Shown here one piece after another: positions 1 through 5,848 of a stretch of 5,848 nt of DNA. This stretch comes from Eubacterium sp. (GTDB lineage: Bacteria; Bacillota; Clostridia; Oscillospirales; Acutalibacteraceae), in the NCBI GenBank assembly GCA_029052085.1, contig JAIDJS010000229.1, positions 1-5,848 of the forward strand, given 5' to 3'. Each line of letters begins with the position of its first letter. Within the stretch, counting starts at the first letter, position 1. The translations under genes were made by a program, and so were the position numbers. Below the pieces are notes generated by a model. It was given only the letters and a program-made list of their open reading frames with translations. It made no database searches and had not been told where the DNA came from.

Positions 1-381
1 ATTGATGTTGTTAAGGAACTCGGAACAGAAATTCCGATTTTAGGAGTCTGCCTTGGCCATCAGGCAATTTGCTCTGCTTTTGGAGCAACGGTAACTTACG
101 CCAAAAAGCTTATGCACGGTAAGCAATCCGACGCAAGGTTTGATACAGGTACGCTGCTGTTTAAAAACTGCCCTGAAACGGCTCCCGTTGCCCGTTATCA
201 TTCGCTTGCGGCAGATGAAAAAACAATGTCCGATTGCCTGATGGTAACTGCAAAAACGGAGGACGGCGAAATCATGGCAGTTCAGCATAAGGAACATAAG
301 ATATACGGAGTGCAGTTTCATCCCGAATCCATACTGACACCGAACGGAAAGCAGATGCTTGCAAACTTTATTTGTTGTTAG
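1..381 (+). CDS. trpG: Anthranilate synthase component II, glutamine amidotransferase subunit (5' partial)
   Basis: This is the C-terminal 126 residues of a class I glutamine amidotransferase, open from the first base of the window and ending at a TAG codon. The subunit releases ammonia from glutamine and passes it to TrpE, which makes anthranilate from chorismate in the cytoplasm. The nucleophile motif GVCLGHQ is present with Cys at fragment residue 17, and the His-Glu part of the triad lies in QFHPES (His107, Glu109). The MHGK motif at residues 38-41 is typical of the TrpG/PabA group. Because the nucleophile usually lies near residue 80 of a protein of about 190 residues, roughly 60 N-terminal residues are missing upstream. 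PabA of folate synthesis is nearly identical in sequence type, so the call TrpG rests mainly on trpD following 11 bases later. No fusion to TrpD is seen. Confidence 0.93.
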   Translation: MDVVKELGTEIPILGVCLGHQAICSAFGATVTYAKKLMHGKQSDARFDTGTLLFKNCPETAPVARYHSLAADEKTMSDCLMVTAKTEDGEIMAVQHKEHKIYGVQFHPESILTPNGKQMLANFICC

Positions 382-386
382 GAGAG
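381..386 (+). promoter_or_regulatory. Ribosome binding site of trpD
   Basis: GGAGAG begins on the last base of the trpG stop codon and lies 6 bases before the ATG at 393. It decides the trpD start: an in-frame TTG at 372, inside the trpG coding end, has no comparable site and would add seven residues not expected in the family. Confidence 0.8.
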
Positions 387-392
387 AAAACG

Positions 393-1409
393 ATGATAAA
401 AGAAGCTATTGTTAAAATTGTTAATAAAGAGGATTTAACTTATGAAGAGGCATACAGCGTTATAAATGAAATAATGAGCGGAGAAACAACGCCGACACAG
501 AATGCGGCCTTTCTTGCCGCGCTTTCAACAAAAAGTGCAAAGGCAGAAACAACCGATGAAATTGCAGGCTGTGCTGCTGCTATGAGAAATCATGCAATAA
601 AGCTTGAAACGGATATGGAACTTTTTGAAATTGTAGGCACGGGCGGCGATAATGCAGGCAGTTTCAATATTTCAACAACCGCTGCTCTTGTTGCTGCAGC
701 AGGCGGAATAAAGGTTGCAAAGCACGGAAACCGTGCTGCTTCATCACAGTGCGGTACGGCAGATTGTCTGGAAGCGCTTGGTGTTAATATTGAGCAAAGT
801 CCTGAAAAGTGCAAAGAATTATTGGAAAAGGTAGGAATGTGCTTTTTCTTTGCTCAGAAATATCATACGTCGATGAAATATGTTGGTCCTATCAGAAAAG
901 AGCTTGGTTTCAGAACCGTATTTAATATTTTAGGTCCGTTAACAAATCCCGGCAGTCCCAAGTTTCAGCTGCTTGGTGTTTATGATGAATATCTTGCTGA
1001 ACCGCTTGCGCAGGTTCTGATCAGCCTTGGCGTTAAAAGAGGTATGGTAGTTTACGGGCAGGATAAATTGGATGAAATCTCCATGAGTGCGCCTACAACA
1101 GTTTGTGAATTTAAGGACGGATGGTTTAAATCATACACAATTACTCCCGAAGATTTCGGCTTTGAGCGTTGTACCAAGGAAGAGCTTAAAGGCGGAACGC
1201 CTGCTGAAAATGCTCGGATTACCCGTGGTATTCTGAATGGTGAAAGAGGTCCTAAGCGTAATGCCGTTCTTATGAATGCAGGCGCTGCACTCTATATTTA
1301 CGGAAAAGCAGAAAGCCTTAAGGAAGGAATAGGGCTTGCAGCTGAAATAATAGACAGCGGCAGGGCGCTTGAAACGCTTGATAAATTTATTGAAATCAGC
1401 AATAGCTGA
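393..1409 (+). CDS. trpD: Anthranilate phosphoribosyltransferase
   Basis: The 338-residue product transfers the phosphoribosyl group of PRPP to anthranilate, giving N-(5-phosphoribosyl)anthranilate, the second step of the tryptophan branch. Its length is normal for the family. The small helical N-terminal domain (about residues 1-70) is followed by the PRPP-binding loop GTGGD (82-86) with FNIST (91-95), then KHGNR (110-114) and the SSQCGTAD stretch (117-124). His158 and Arg168 fit the anthranilate-site positions, and Asp227-Glu228 in the LDEIS motif fit the metal-binding pair. Small departures from the commonest consensus (Ser90 for Thr, Gln119 for Lys, Thr159 for Pro) look like lineage variants rather than damage. 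It starts 11 bases after the trpG stop and ends 8 bases before trpC. The start at 393 is supported by the adjacent Shine-Dalgarno site. Confidence 0.97.
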   Translation: MIKEAIVKIVNKEDLTYEEAYSVINEIMSGETTPTQNAAFLAALSTKSAKAETTDEIAGCAAAMRNHAIKLETDMELFEIVGTGGDNAGSFNISTTAALVAAAGGIKVAKHGNRAASSQCGTADCLEALGVNIEQSPEKCKELLEKVGMCFFFAQKYHTSMKYVGPIRKELGFRTVFNILGPLTNPGSPKFQLLGVYDEYLAEPLAQVLISLGVKRGMVVYGQDKLDEISMSAPTTVCEFKDGWFKSYTITPEDFGFERCTKEELKGGTPAENARITRGILNGERGPKRNAVLMNAGAALYIYGKAESLKEGIGLAAEIIDSGRALETLDKFIEISNS

Positions 1410-1413
1410 GAGG
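1408..1413 (+). promoter_or_regulatory. Ribosome binding site of trpC
   Basis: GAGAGG overlaps the trpD stop codon. It lies 4 bases before the ATG at 1418 and 7 bases before the next ATG at 1421. The spacing is a little better for the second, so TrpC may begin one residue later than annotated. Confidence 0.7.
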
Positions 1414-1417
1414 TAGA

Positions 1418-2203
1418 ATGATGACAATACTTGATAAGCTTGCAGATAATGCAGTAAAAAGAGTTGCGTATTCAAAAACGCTTGTTTCTCTTGATGAGAT
1501 TAAAAAGCAGGCATTTCAACTTCCGAAAGGTCATTTTGAATTTGAGAATGCTCTGAAAAAGACGGATATTTCCTTTATATGTGAATGTAAAAAGGCATCG
1601 CCGTCTAAAGGAATGATTACAGAAGAATTCCCTTATCTGCAGATTGCAAAGGAATATGAACAGGCGGGTGCGGATTGCATTTCCGTTTTAACAGAGCCGA
1701 AATGGTTTCTCGGCAGTGATGAATATCTGAAAGAAATTGCAAATGCTGTTTCTGTTCCGTGTATCCGAAAGGATTTCACAGTTGATGAATATATGATTTA
1801 TGAGGCAAAGGTTTTAGGCGCATCAGCCATACTTTTGATATGCTCTATTCTTTCGGAAGAAAAGATAAGAGAGTATATAAAGATATGTGATGTTCTCGGA
1901 ATGTCTGCATTGGTAGAGGCTCATGATGAAAATGAGGTGAATACGGCTGTTCATGCAGGTGCAAGGATTATCGGTGTCAATAACCGTAATCTAAAGGATT
2001 TTTCGGTTGATACGGAAAACAGCAAAAAGCTTCGCAGTCTTATTCCCGGTGATATTATATTTGTTTCCGAAAGCGGAGTGCAAAGTGCCGATGATGTTTC
2101 AAAGCTTCGTGAAATCGGTGCGGATGCGGTGCTGGTTGGTGAAACGCTTATGCGGGCGGAGGATAAAAAACAAAAGCTTGCTGAATTAAGGGGTATTGTA
2201 TGA
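1418..2203 (+). CDS. trpC: Indole-3-glycerol phosphate synthase
   Basis: The 261-residue TIM-barrel enzyme closes and decarboxylates CdRP to indole-3-glycerol phosphate. Numbered from the first ATG, the expected active-site residues are present: Glu56 and Lys58 in the ECKKASPSKG stretch, catalytic Lys118 in RKDF, Glu167 in LVEAHDE, Asn188 and Arg190 in GVNNRN, and Ser219 in SESG. Phosphate-binding segments toward the C-terminus (SESG, VLVGETLM) are intact. The length matches a stand-alone enzyme; TrpF is not fused to it but encoded by the next gene. Two ATG codons occur in tandem (1418, 1421), and the ribosome binding site fits the second slightly better, a one-residue uncertainty. The TGA stop overlaps the trpF start in an ATGA arrangement, which suggests coupled translation of the two consecutive pathway enzymes. 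Confidence 0.97.
   Translation: MMTILDKLADNAVKRVAYSKTLVSLDEIKKQAFQLPKGHFEFENALKKTDISFICECKKASPSKGMITEEFPYLQIAKEYEQAGADCISVLTEPKWFLGSDEYLKEIANAVSVPCIRKDFTVDEYMIYEAKVLGASAILLICSILSEEKIREYIKICDVLGMSALVEAHDENEVNTAVHAGARIIGVNNRNLKDFSVDTENSKKLRSLIPGDIIFVSESGVQSADDVSKLREIGADAVLVGETLMRAEDKKQKLAELRGIV
2188..2193 (+). promoter_or_regulatory. Ribosome binding site of trpF
   Basis: AAGGGG inside the 3' end of trpC lies 6 bases before the trpF ATG at 2200. With the 4-base overlap of the two genes it supports this start. Confidence 0.65.
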
Positions 2204-2814
2204 CGAAAGTTAAAATCTGCGGTCTTTCAAGAAAATGTGATATTGAAGCTGCAAATGCGCTTATGCCTGATTATATCGGCTTTGTTTTTTTCAGGAAAAG
2301 CAAAAGGTATGTCAGTTTTGAACAGGCAAAGGAATTAAAATCCATTTTAAATACAGGTATTCAGGCCGTCGGCGTTTTTGTGGATGAACCCATTGAGAGG
2401 ATAGTAAAGCTTCTTGATAATAGTATTATTGATATCGTTCAGCTTCACGGAAATGAGGATGAAGATTATATAAAGGAGCTGCACCGTTTTACAGATAAGC
2501 CGATAATAAAGGCTTTTTGTATTAACAGTGAGAATGATGTTATTAAGGCGAATAAAAGCATAGCCGATTATGTGCTTTTAGATGCAGGAATGGGCAGCGG
2601 AAATGTTTTTGACTGGACGCTTATAAATAAAATAAACCGCCCATATTTTCTTGCCGGCGGTTTGTCGGTTCAGAATGCTGAAAAGGCAATAGAATTGTTA
2701 AATCCATATGCACTTGATGTAAGCTCGGGTGTTGAGATAAACGGATTAAAGGATAAAGGCAAAATGGCTGCATTTGTTAATGCCATAAGAAAGGATGAAA
2801 AATATGATGAATAA
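2200..2814 (+). CDS. trpF: Phosphoribosylanthranilate isomerase
   Basis: The 204-residue product performs the Amadori rearrangement of phosphoribosylanthranilate to CdRP, the substrate of the TrpC enzyme encoded just upstream. It is a single TIM barrel of normal length. The catalytic Cys7 lies in KICGL and the general-acid Asp128 in VLLDAG. Other family marks are GFVF (27-30), a KSKRYVS segment (33-39), GVFVDEP (58-64), VQLHGNE (80-86), the loop MGSGNVFDW (131-139), LAGGL (151-155) and DVSSGVE (173-179), which build the phosphate-binding side of the barrel. The glycine-rich loop is shorter than in many homologues but keeps its glycines and FDW. The start overlaps the trpC stop by 4 bases, and the gene's last 11 bases overlap trpB. 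Confidence 0.96.
   Translation: MTKVKICGLSRKCDIEAANALMPDYIGFVFFRKSKRYVSFEQAKELKSILNTGIQAVGVFVDEPIERIVKLLDNSIIDIVQLHGNEDEDYIKELHRFTDKPIIKAFCINSENDVIKANKSIADYVLLDAGMGSGNVFDWTLINKINRPYFLAGGLSVQNAEKAIELLNPYALDVSSGVEINGLKDKGKMAAFVNAIRKDEKYDE
2791..2795 (+). promoter_or_regulatory. Ribosome binding site of trpB
   Basis: AAGGA within the end of trpF lies 8 bases before the ATG at 2804. An upstream in-frame ATG at 2795 overlaps this site and so cannot be served by it; the ATG at 2807 is 11 bases away. The site favours 2804. Confidence 0.65.
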
Positions 2815-3994
2815 AAACGGACGCTTTGGAATTCATGGCGGTCAGTATATTCCTGAAACGCTGATGAATGCAATTATAGAACTTGAAGAAGCTTATAATT
2901 ATTATAAAAATGATTCCGAATTCAATCGTGAACTAACCAAGCTTTTTAATGAATATGCGGGCAGACCGTCAAATCTTTATTATGCTGAAAAAATGAGCAA
3001 AGACCTTGGCGGCGCAAAGATATATCTTAAGCGAGAGGATCTTAATCATACATGTTCGCATAAAATAATCAATGTTTTAGGACAGTCACTTCTTGCAAAG
3101 AAAATGGGGAAAACCCGTCTGATTGCCGAAACAGGTGCAGGCCAGCACGGGGTTGCAACGGCAACCGCTGCTGCTCTTTTCGGTATGGAATGTGTTGTTT
3201 TTATGGGTAAGGAGGATACAGTCCGTCAGGCACTGAATGTTTATCGAATGCGCCTTTTGGGGGCTGAGGTTATCCCTGTTGAAAGCGGAACGGCAACGCT
3301 TAAGGATGCTGTTTCCGAGGCTATGCGTGAATGGACGTCAAGAATTGATGATACGCACTATTGTCTTGGCTCCGTTATGGGTCCTCATCCGTTTCCGACA
3401 ATTGTTCGCGATTTTCAAGCTGTTATTTCAAAGGAAATCAAAGAGCAGATGATGGAAAAAGAGGGCAGGCTTCCCGATGCGGTTATTGCCTGTGTCGGCG
3501 GCGGCTCAAACGCAATAGGCAGCTTTTATCATTTTATTGATGATGAAAGTGTAAGGCTTATCGGTTGTGAGGCAGCGGGAAGAGGAATAGATACCTTTGA
3601 AACAGCTGCAACAGTTAATACGGGAAGGCTTGGAATTTTCCACGGAATGAAATCCTATTTCTGTCAGGATAAATATGGTCAGATTGCTCCTGTTTATTCG
3701 ATTTCGGCAGGGCTTGATTATCCGGGTGTCGGCCCTGAGCATGCTTATCTTCATGATATCGGCAGGGCAGAATATGTTCCGGTAACAGACGAAGAGGCTG
3801 TTTGTGCATTTGAATATCTTTCAAAAACAGAGGGAATTATTCCTGCTATTGAATCAGCACACGCTGTGGCTTACGCAATAAAGGAAGCACCTAAAATGGA
3901 TAAGGATAAAATACTTGTTATAACTATTTCAGGCAGGGGAGATAAGGATTGTGCTGCCATTGCAAGATACAGAGGAGAGGATATTTATGAGTAA
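2804..3994 (+). CDS. trpB: Tryptophan synthase beta chain, with unusual residues beside the PLP lysine
   Basis: The 396-residue PLP enzyme of fold type II condenses indole with serine to make tryptophan, as part of the alpha2-beta2 complex with TrpA. With the start at 2804 most landmarks keep Salmonella numbering: Lys87 (PLP Schiff base) after His86, Glu109 in ETGAGQHG, the phosphate-binding GGGSN (232-236), Asp305 in SAGLDYPG, Glu350 and SGRGDKD (376-382). The length and the TrpB1-type sequence are normal. The oddity is at the lysine: the usual G-[AS]-H-K-x-N reads C-S-H-K-I-I, with Cys84 (TGT, 3053-3055) for Gly and Ile89 (ATC, 3068-3070) for Asn. Each is one base from a codon for the usual residue. 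The rest of the frame is intact, so this is not an obvious pseudogene. The gene overlaps trpF by 11 bases and trpA by 8. In-frame ATGs at 2795 and 2807 are less likely starts. Confidence 0.95.
   Translation: MMNKNGRFGIHGGQYIPETLMNAIIELEEAYNYYKNDSEFNRELTKLFNEYAGRPSNLYYAEKMSKDLGGAKIYLKREDLNHTCSHKIINVLGQSLLAKKMGKTRLIAETGAGQHGVATATAAALFGMECVVFMGKEDTVRQALNVYRMRLLGAEVIPVESGTATLKDAVSEAMREWTSRIDDTHYCLGSVMGPHPFPTIVRDFQAVISKEIKEQMMEKEGRLPDAVIACVGGGSNAIGSFYHFIDDESVRLIGCEAAGRGIDTFETAATVNTGRLGIFHGMKSYFCQDKYGQIAPVYSISAGLDYPGVGPEHAYLHDIGRAEYVPVTDEEAVCAFEYLSKTEGIIPAIESAHAVAYAIKEAPKMDKDKILVITISGRGDKDCAAIARYRGEDIYE
3974..3980 (+). promoter_or_regulatory. Ribosome binding site of trpA
   Basis: GGAGAGG in the last codons of trpB lies 6 bases before the trpA ATG at 3987. 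It is one of the strongest such sites in the window and fixes this start over an in-frame GTG at 3951. Confidence 0.8.
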
Positions 3995-4757
3995 TATAAA
4001 TAAGGCTTTTGAAAACGGAAAAGCGTTTATTGCATTTATTACCTGCGGTGATCCTGATTTGGAAACAACTGCAAAAGCAGTTAAGGCTGCAGCAGATAAT
4101 GGAGCAGATCTGATTGAGCTTGGAATTCCTTTTTCGGATCCAACTGCAGAAGGTCCTGTTATTCAGGGCGCAAATATCAGGGCTTTAAACGGCGGTATAA
4201 CAACGGATAAGGTTTTTGATTTTGTCAAAGAAATCCGCAAAGATGTTAAAATTCCCATGGTGTTTATGACCTATGCAAATGTTGTATTCTCCTATGGTGC
4301 GGATAAGTTTATTTCAAAGTGCAGCGATGTGGAAATAGACGGAATTATTCTTCCCGATTTGCCGTTTGAGGAAAAGGATGAATTTGCTCCGATTTGTGAT
4401 AACTATGATGTTGATTTGATTTCTCTTATTGCGCCAACCTCGGAAAACAGAATTGCAATGATATCAAAGGAAGCAAAAGGATTTCTTTATATCGTTTCAA
4501 GCCTTGGTGTTACAGGTGCAAGAAGCGAGATTAAAACGGATTTGAAATCAATTGTTGATGTTGTAAGGCAGAATACATCAACTCCGTGTGCAATCGGCTT
4601 TGGTATTTCAACTCCTGAACAGGCAAAGAAAATGGCTGCTCTTTCAGATGGTGTAATTGTTGGCTCGGCAATTGTTAAGCTGCTTGAACAATATGGAACA
4701 GAAGCGCCGAAATACATAGGCGAATATGTCAGATCAATGAAAGATGCGTTAAGATGA
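3987..4757 (+). CDS. trpA: Tryptophan synthase alpha chain
   Basis: The 256-residue TIM-barrel subunit cleaves indole-3-glycerol phosphate to indole, which is channelled to TrpB, and glyceraldehyde 3-phosphate. The catalytic Glu44 (Glu49 in Salmonella) sits in [10 protein letters not shown]. The second catalytic acid, Asp60 in Salmonella, is Glu55 here (TAEGP); from family memory this is a common form in Clostridia. Further marks are FMTYAN (93-98), ILPDLPFEE (121-129), IAPTS (148-152), the loop [11 protein letters not shown] (171-181), GFGIS (204-208) and the phosphate-binding IVGSAIV (224-230). The length is normal for a short Firmicutes TrpA. The start overlaps the end of trpB by 8 bases (ATGAGTAA), so the two subunits are probably translated in a coupled way, in line with their one-to-one complex. 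The TGA stop overlaps the start of the downstream kinase gene. Confidence 0.97.
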   Translation: MSNINKAFENGKAFIAFITCGDPDLETTAKAVKAAADNGADLIELGIPFSDPTAEGPVIQGANIRALNGGITTDKVFDFVKEIRKDVKIPMVFMTYANVVFSYGADKFISKCSDVEIDGIILPDLPFEEKDEFAPICDNYDVDLISLIAPTSENRIAMISKEAKGFLYIVSSLGVTGARSEIKTDLKSIVDVVRQNTSTPCAIGFGISTPEQAKKMAALSDGVIVGSAIVKLLEQYGTEAPKYIGEYVRSMKDALR

Positions 4758-5341
4758 TGGATGAAATAATTGAGAAAATTGAAAATGAAATTCAGGTTCT
4801 TAATCGCGAACCATGTATTATTGCTATAGATGGCAGATGTGCTTCCGGAAAAACAACCCTTGCAAAGGAATTAAGCAAGCACCTTGATTGCAGCGTTGTT
4901 CATATGGATGATTTTTTTCTTCAGCCATATCAAAGAACATCTAAGCGTTTGAGCGAGGCAGGCGGCAATATTGATTATGAACGTTTTTTGATTGATGTAA
5001 TCCATCCGATTAAAAAAGGAACGGCTTTCAGTTATCATCCTTTTGACTGCCATTCGTTTACCTTTTCTGATGAGATAAAGGTTGATTTAACTGGTGTAAT
5101 CATTATTGAAGGAACGTATTCCTGCCATCCTAAGTTCAAGGATATTTATGATTTGAAAATTTTTCTTGATATTGATTGTGCGCAGCAGCTTGAAAGAATA
5201 GAAAAAAGAAATGGGAAACAACAGCTTTCAGCCTTCAAAGATAAGTGGATACCGCTTGAAGAAAAATATTTTGAAGCGTTTTGTATAAAAGAAAAGTGCG
5301 ATATGTATTTTGAATTAAAATCAGAAAAAAAGCATTTGTAA
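4754..5341 (+). CDS. P-loop kinase of the phosphoribulokinase/uridine kinase type, substrate unknown
   Basis: The 195-residue protein has a Walker A motif, GRCASGKTT (27-35), after a short N-terminal helix and a hydrophobic strand (CIIAIDG). VVHMDDFF (48-55) carries the acidic pair seen in uridine kinase-like enzymes, and VIIIEGTYSCHP (115-126) is the usual EG-containing strand. IFLDID (136-141) then precedes a lid-like stretch with Arg148 and Arg152, and a conserved-looking WIPLEEKYF segment lies at 165-173. This pattern fits small proteins often labelled uridine kinase in Clostridia, shorter than or similar to E. coli Udk and divergent from it, so the phosphate acceptor cannot be named. No membrane segment or signal peptide is seen. 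The ATG overlaps the trpA stop (ATGA); a second ATG follows at 4757, and no good ribosome binding site precedes either, so translation probably depends on coupling to trpA. The stop codon lies inside the terminator stem. Confidence 0.85.
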   Translation: MMDEIIEKIENEIQVLNREPCIIAIDGRCASGKTTLAKELSKHLDCSVVHMDDFFLQPYQRTSKRLSEAGGNIDYERFLIDVIHPIKKGTAFSYHPFDCHSFTFSDEIKVDLTGVIIIEGTYSCHPKFKDIYDLKIFLDIDCAQQLERIEKRNGKQQLSAFKDKWIPLEEKYFEAFCIKEKCDMYFELKSEKKHL

Positions 5342-5368
5342 AGTGTTTTGATTTACAAATGCTTTTTT
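5326..5368. terminator. Rho-independent terminator, probably bidirectional
   Basis: A perfect 17-bp inverted repeat (5326-5342 and 5352-5368) encloses a 9-base loop. The inner 11 bp, GCATTTGTAAA, form the core; the outer six A-T pairs supply a run of T residues after the core hairpin on either strand. It can therefore end the trp-kinase transcript on the + strand and the araC-like transcript on the - strand. The stem is low in G+C. The left arm encodes the last residues and the stop codon of the kinase, and the right arm ends 4 bases before the stop codon of the convergent gene. Confidence 0.88.
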
Positions 5369-5372
5369 CTCT

Positions 5373-5848
5373 TTATTCCATATTTCTTACCTGTGTAGGT
5401 GTTTGGTTAAAGATTTTTTTGAATTCATTTGAAAAATGGTAGGCGGAGCTGAAGGATAAGGCTTCCGAAATTTTATTTATCGGATAAGAGGTCTGAACTA
5501 AAATTCTGTATCCCTCCTCCATTTTTTTCTTAATTATATATTGCTTCGGCGATATTCCAAGCTCTGCTGAAAAAATCTGATGAAGCCTGCGCGGTGTTAT
5601 ATTAAAAAAGATTGCAACGTCATTTACGGTTATTTTTTCATAAATCTTTTGCTGAATAAAAGCGCAGATTTCATCAATCAGCCGGATGCTTTTGGATTTT
5701 GAAAGCTTGCTGCTGTCAAGCCGGCTTTCTTTTGTTATAATGTAAAATACGCTGAGAAAAAGATAATTTATATAGCCTTTATCATCTGATTCTTTTCCTG
5801 CTGAAATGAATTTATCAAAGGCATGGATTTCCTCATCCGTTACAGGGG
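5373..5848 (-). CDS. AraC/XylS-family transcriptional regulator (5' partial, C-terminal part)
   Basis: Reading the - strand from the window edge gives 157 residues ending at a TAA (complement of 5373-5375). The start codon and the N-terminal sensing part lie beyond base 5848. The C-terminal hundred residues form the AraC-type DNA-binding domain with two helix-turn-helix units. The first is about residues 72-100 (ITVNDVAIFFNITPRRLHQI, then LGISPKQYI). The second is about 121-153, with ISEALSFSSAYHFSNEFKKI and the QTPTQVR end matching the family's GF...FKK..G.TP..R signature. Gly is replaced by Ser at SF and by Asn before QTP, which is tolerated in the family. About 60 residues before the domain match no domain I can name. 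The gene is convergent with the trp operon, 31 bases from the kinase stop, so a shared promoter is excluded and a role in trp control is not indicated. Its ligand and targets are unknown. Confidence 0.88.
   Translation of the reverse strand, partial: PVTDEEIHAFDKFISAGKESDDKGYINYLFLSVFYIITKESRLDSSKLSKSKSIRLIDEICAFIQQKIYEKITVNDVAIFFNITPRRLHQIFSAELGISPKQYIIKKKMEEGYRILVQTSYPINKISEALSFSSAYHFSNEFKKIFNQTPTQVRNME

Noticed and set aside
1..381. PabA (folate pathway) instead of TrpG for the first gene
   Set aside because: Sequence motifs do not separate the two, but immediate linkage to trpD and the full trp set favours TrpG; dual use for folate remains possible.
372..392. In-frame TTG extension of trpD by seven residues
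   Set aside because: It lies within the trpG coding end, lacks a ribosome binding site, and the ATG at 393 has GGAGAG at ideal spacing and gives the usual TrpD N-terminus.
590..1475. Open frames on the - strand opposite trpD (590-814 and 1131-1475)
   Set aside because: They lie wholly or mainly antisense to a well-supported enzyme gene, and their translations resemble no family and are typical of antisense shadows.
2795..2803. Upstream ATG for trpB
   Set aside because: It overlaps the AAGGA site itself and has no other site before it; starting at 2804 also gives the family's usual N-terminal length.
3506..3824. Overlapping - strand open frames opposite trpB
   Set aside because: Two different frames are open over the same stretch, which indicates compositional shadow rather than coding; neither product is recognisable.
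3951..3986. In-frame GTG extension of trpA
   Set aside because: The twelve extra residues are a shadow of the trpB C-terminus, and the strong ribosome binding site at 3974-3980 points to the ATG at 3987.
2804..3994. trpB as a pseudogene because of the two active-site changes
   Set aside because: The frame is complete, PLP Lys87, Glu109, Asp305, the GGGSN loop and the C-terminal SGRGD are all present, and there is no stop or frameshift.
1..5848. Mobile elements, CRISPR arrays, tRNA or rRNA genes, riboswitches and T-box leaders
   Set aside because: The window is almost fully coding with gaps of at most about 31 bases, and I saw no transposase, repeat array, cloverleaf or leader; the operon leader would lie upstream of base 1.

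Overview
The window holds most of a tryptophan biosynthesis operon on the + strand. It is followed by a small P-loop kinase gene, a hairpin terminator, and the 3' part of an AraC-family regulator gene that reads toward the operon on the - strand. The DNA is AT-rich by eye. Genes are packed tightly, most starts have purine-rich Shine-Dalgarno sites, and the protein sequences (for example the TrpB N-terminus and the TrpD and TrpA motif variants) look like those of anaerobic Firmicutes, class Clostridia (Lachnospiraceae or Oscillospiraceae type). That placement is an inference from sequence style; no rRNA or other marker is present.

Layout: trpG (1-381, 5' end outside the window), trpD (393-1409), trpC (1418-2203), trpF (2200-2814), trpB (2804-3994), trpA (3987-4757), a PRK/uridine-kinase-like gene (4754-5341), a probably bidirectional terminator (5326-5368), and the araC-like gene (complement of 5373-5848, 5' end outside the window). 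The order G-D-C-F-B-A is a classic one, with G, D, C and F each a separate, unfused gene. trpE would be expected just upstream but is not in view, nor are the operon promoter and any leader or attenuator. No gap between genes exceeds about 31 bases.

Together the six trp products carry the pathway from glutamine (ammonia for anthranilate synthase) through anthranilate, phosphoribosyl anthranilate, CdRP and indole-3-glycerol phosphate to tryptophan. Junctions after trpC are overlaps (4, 11, 8 and 4 nt), which suggests translational coupling through to the kinase gene. The kinase therefore looks like the last cistron of the operon, although its substrate is unknown.

Most of the window is ordinary. 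Two points deserve a second look. TrpB carries two substitutions at normally conserved positions right beside its PLP-binding lysine (Cys84 for Gly, Ile89 for Asn). The second is the overlapping, coupled kinase gene after trpA. The terminator, whose stem includes the kinase stop codon and which can work in both directions, is a smaller point of interest.
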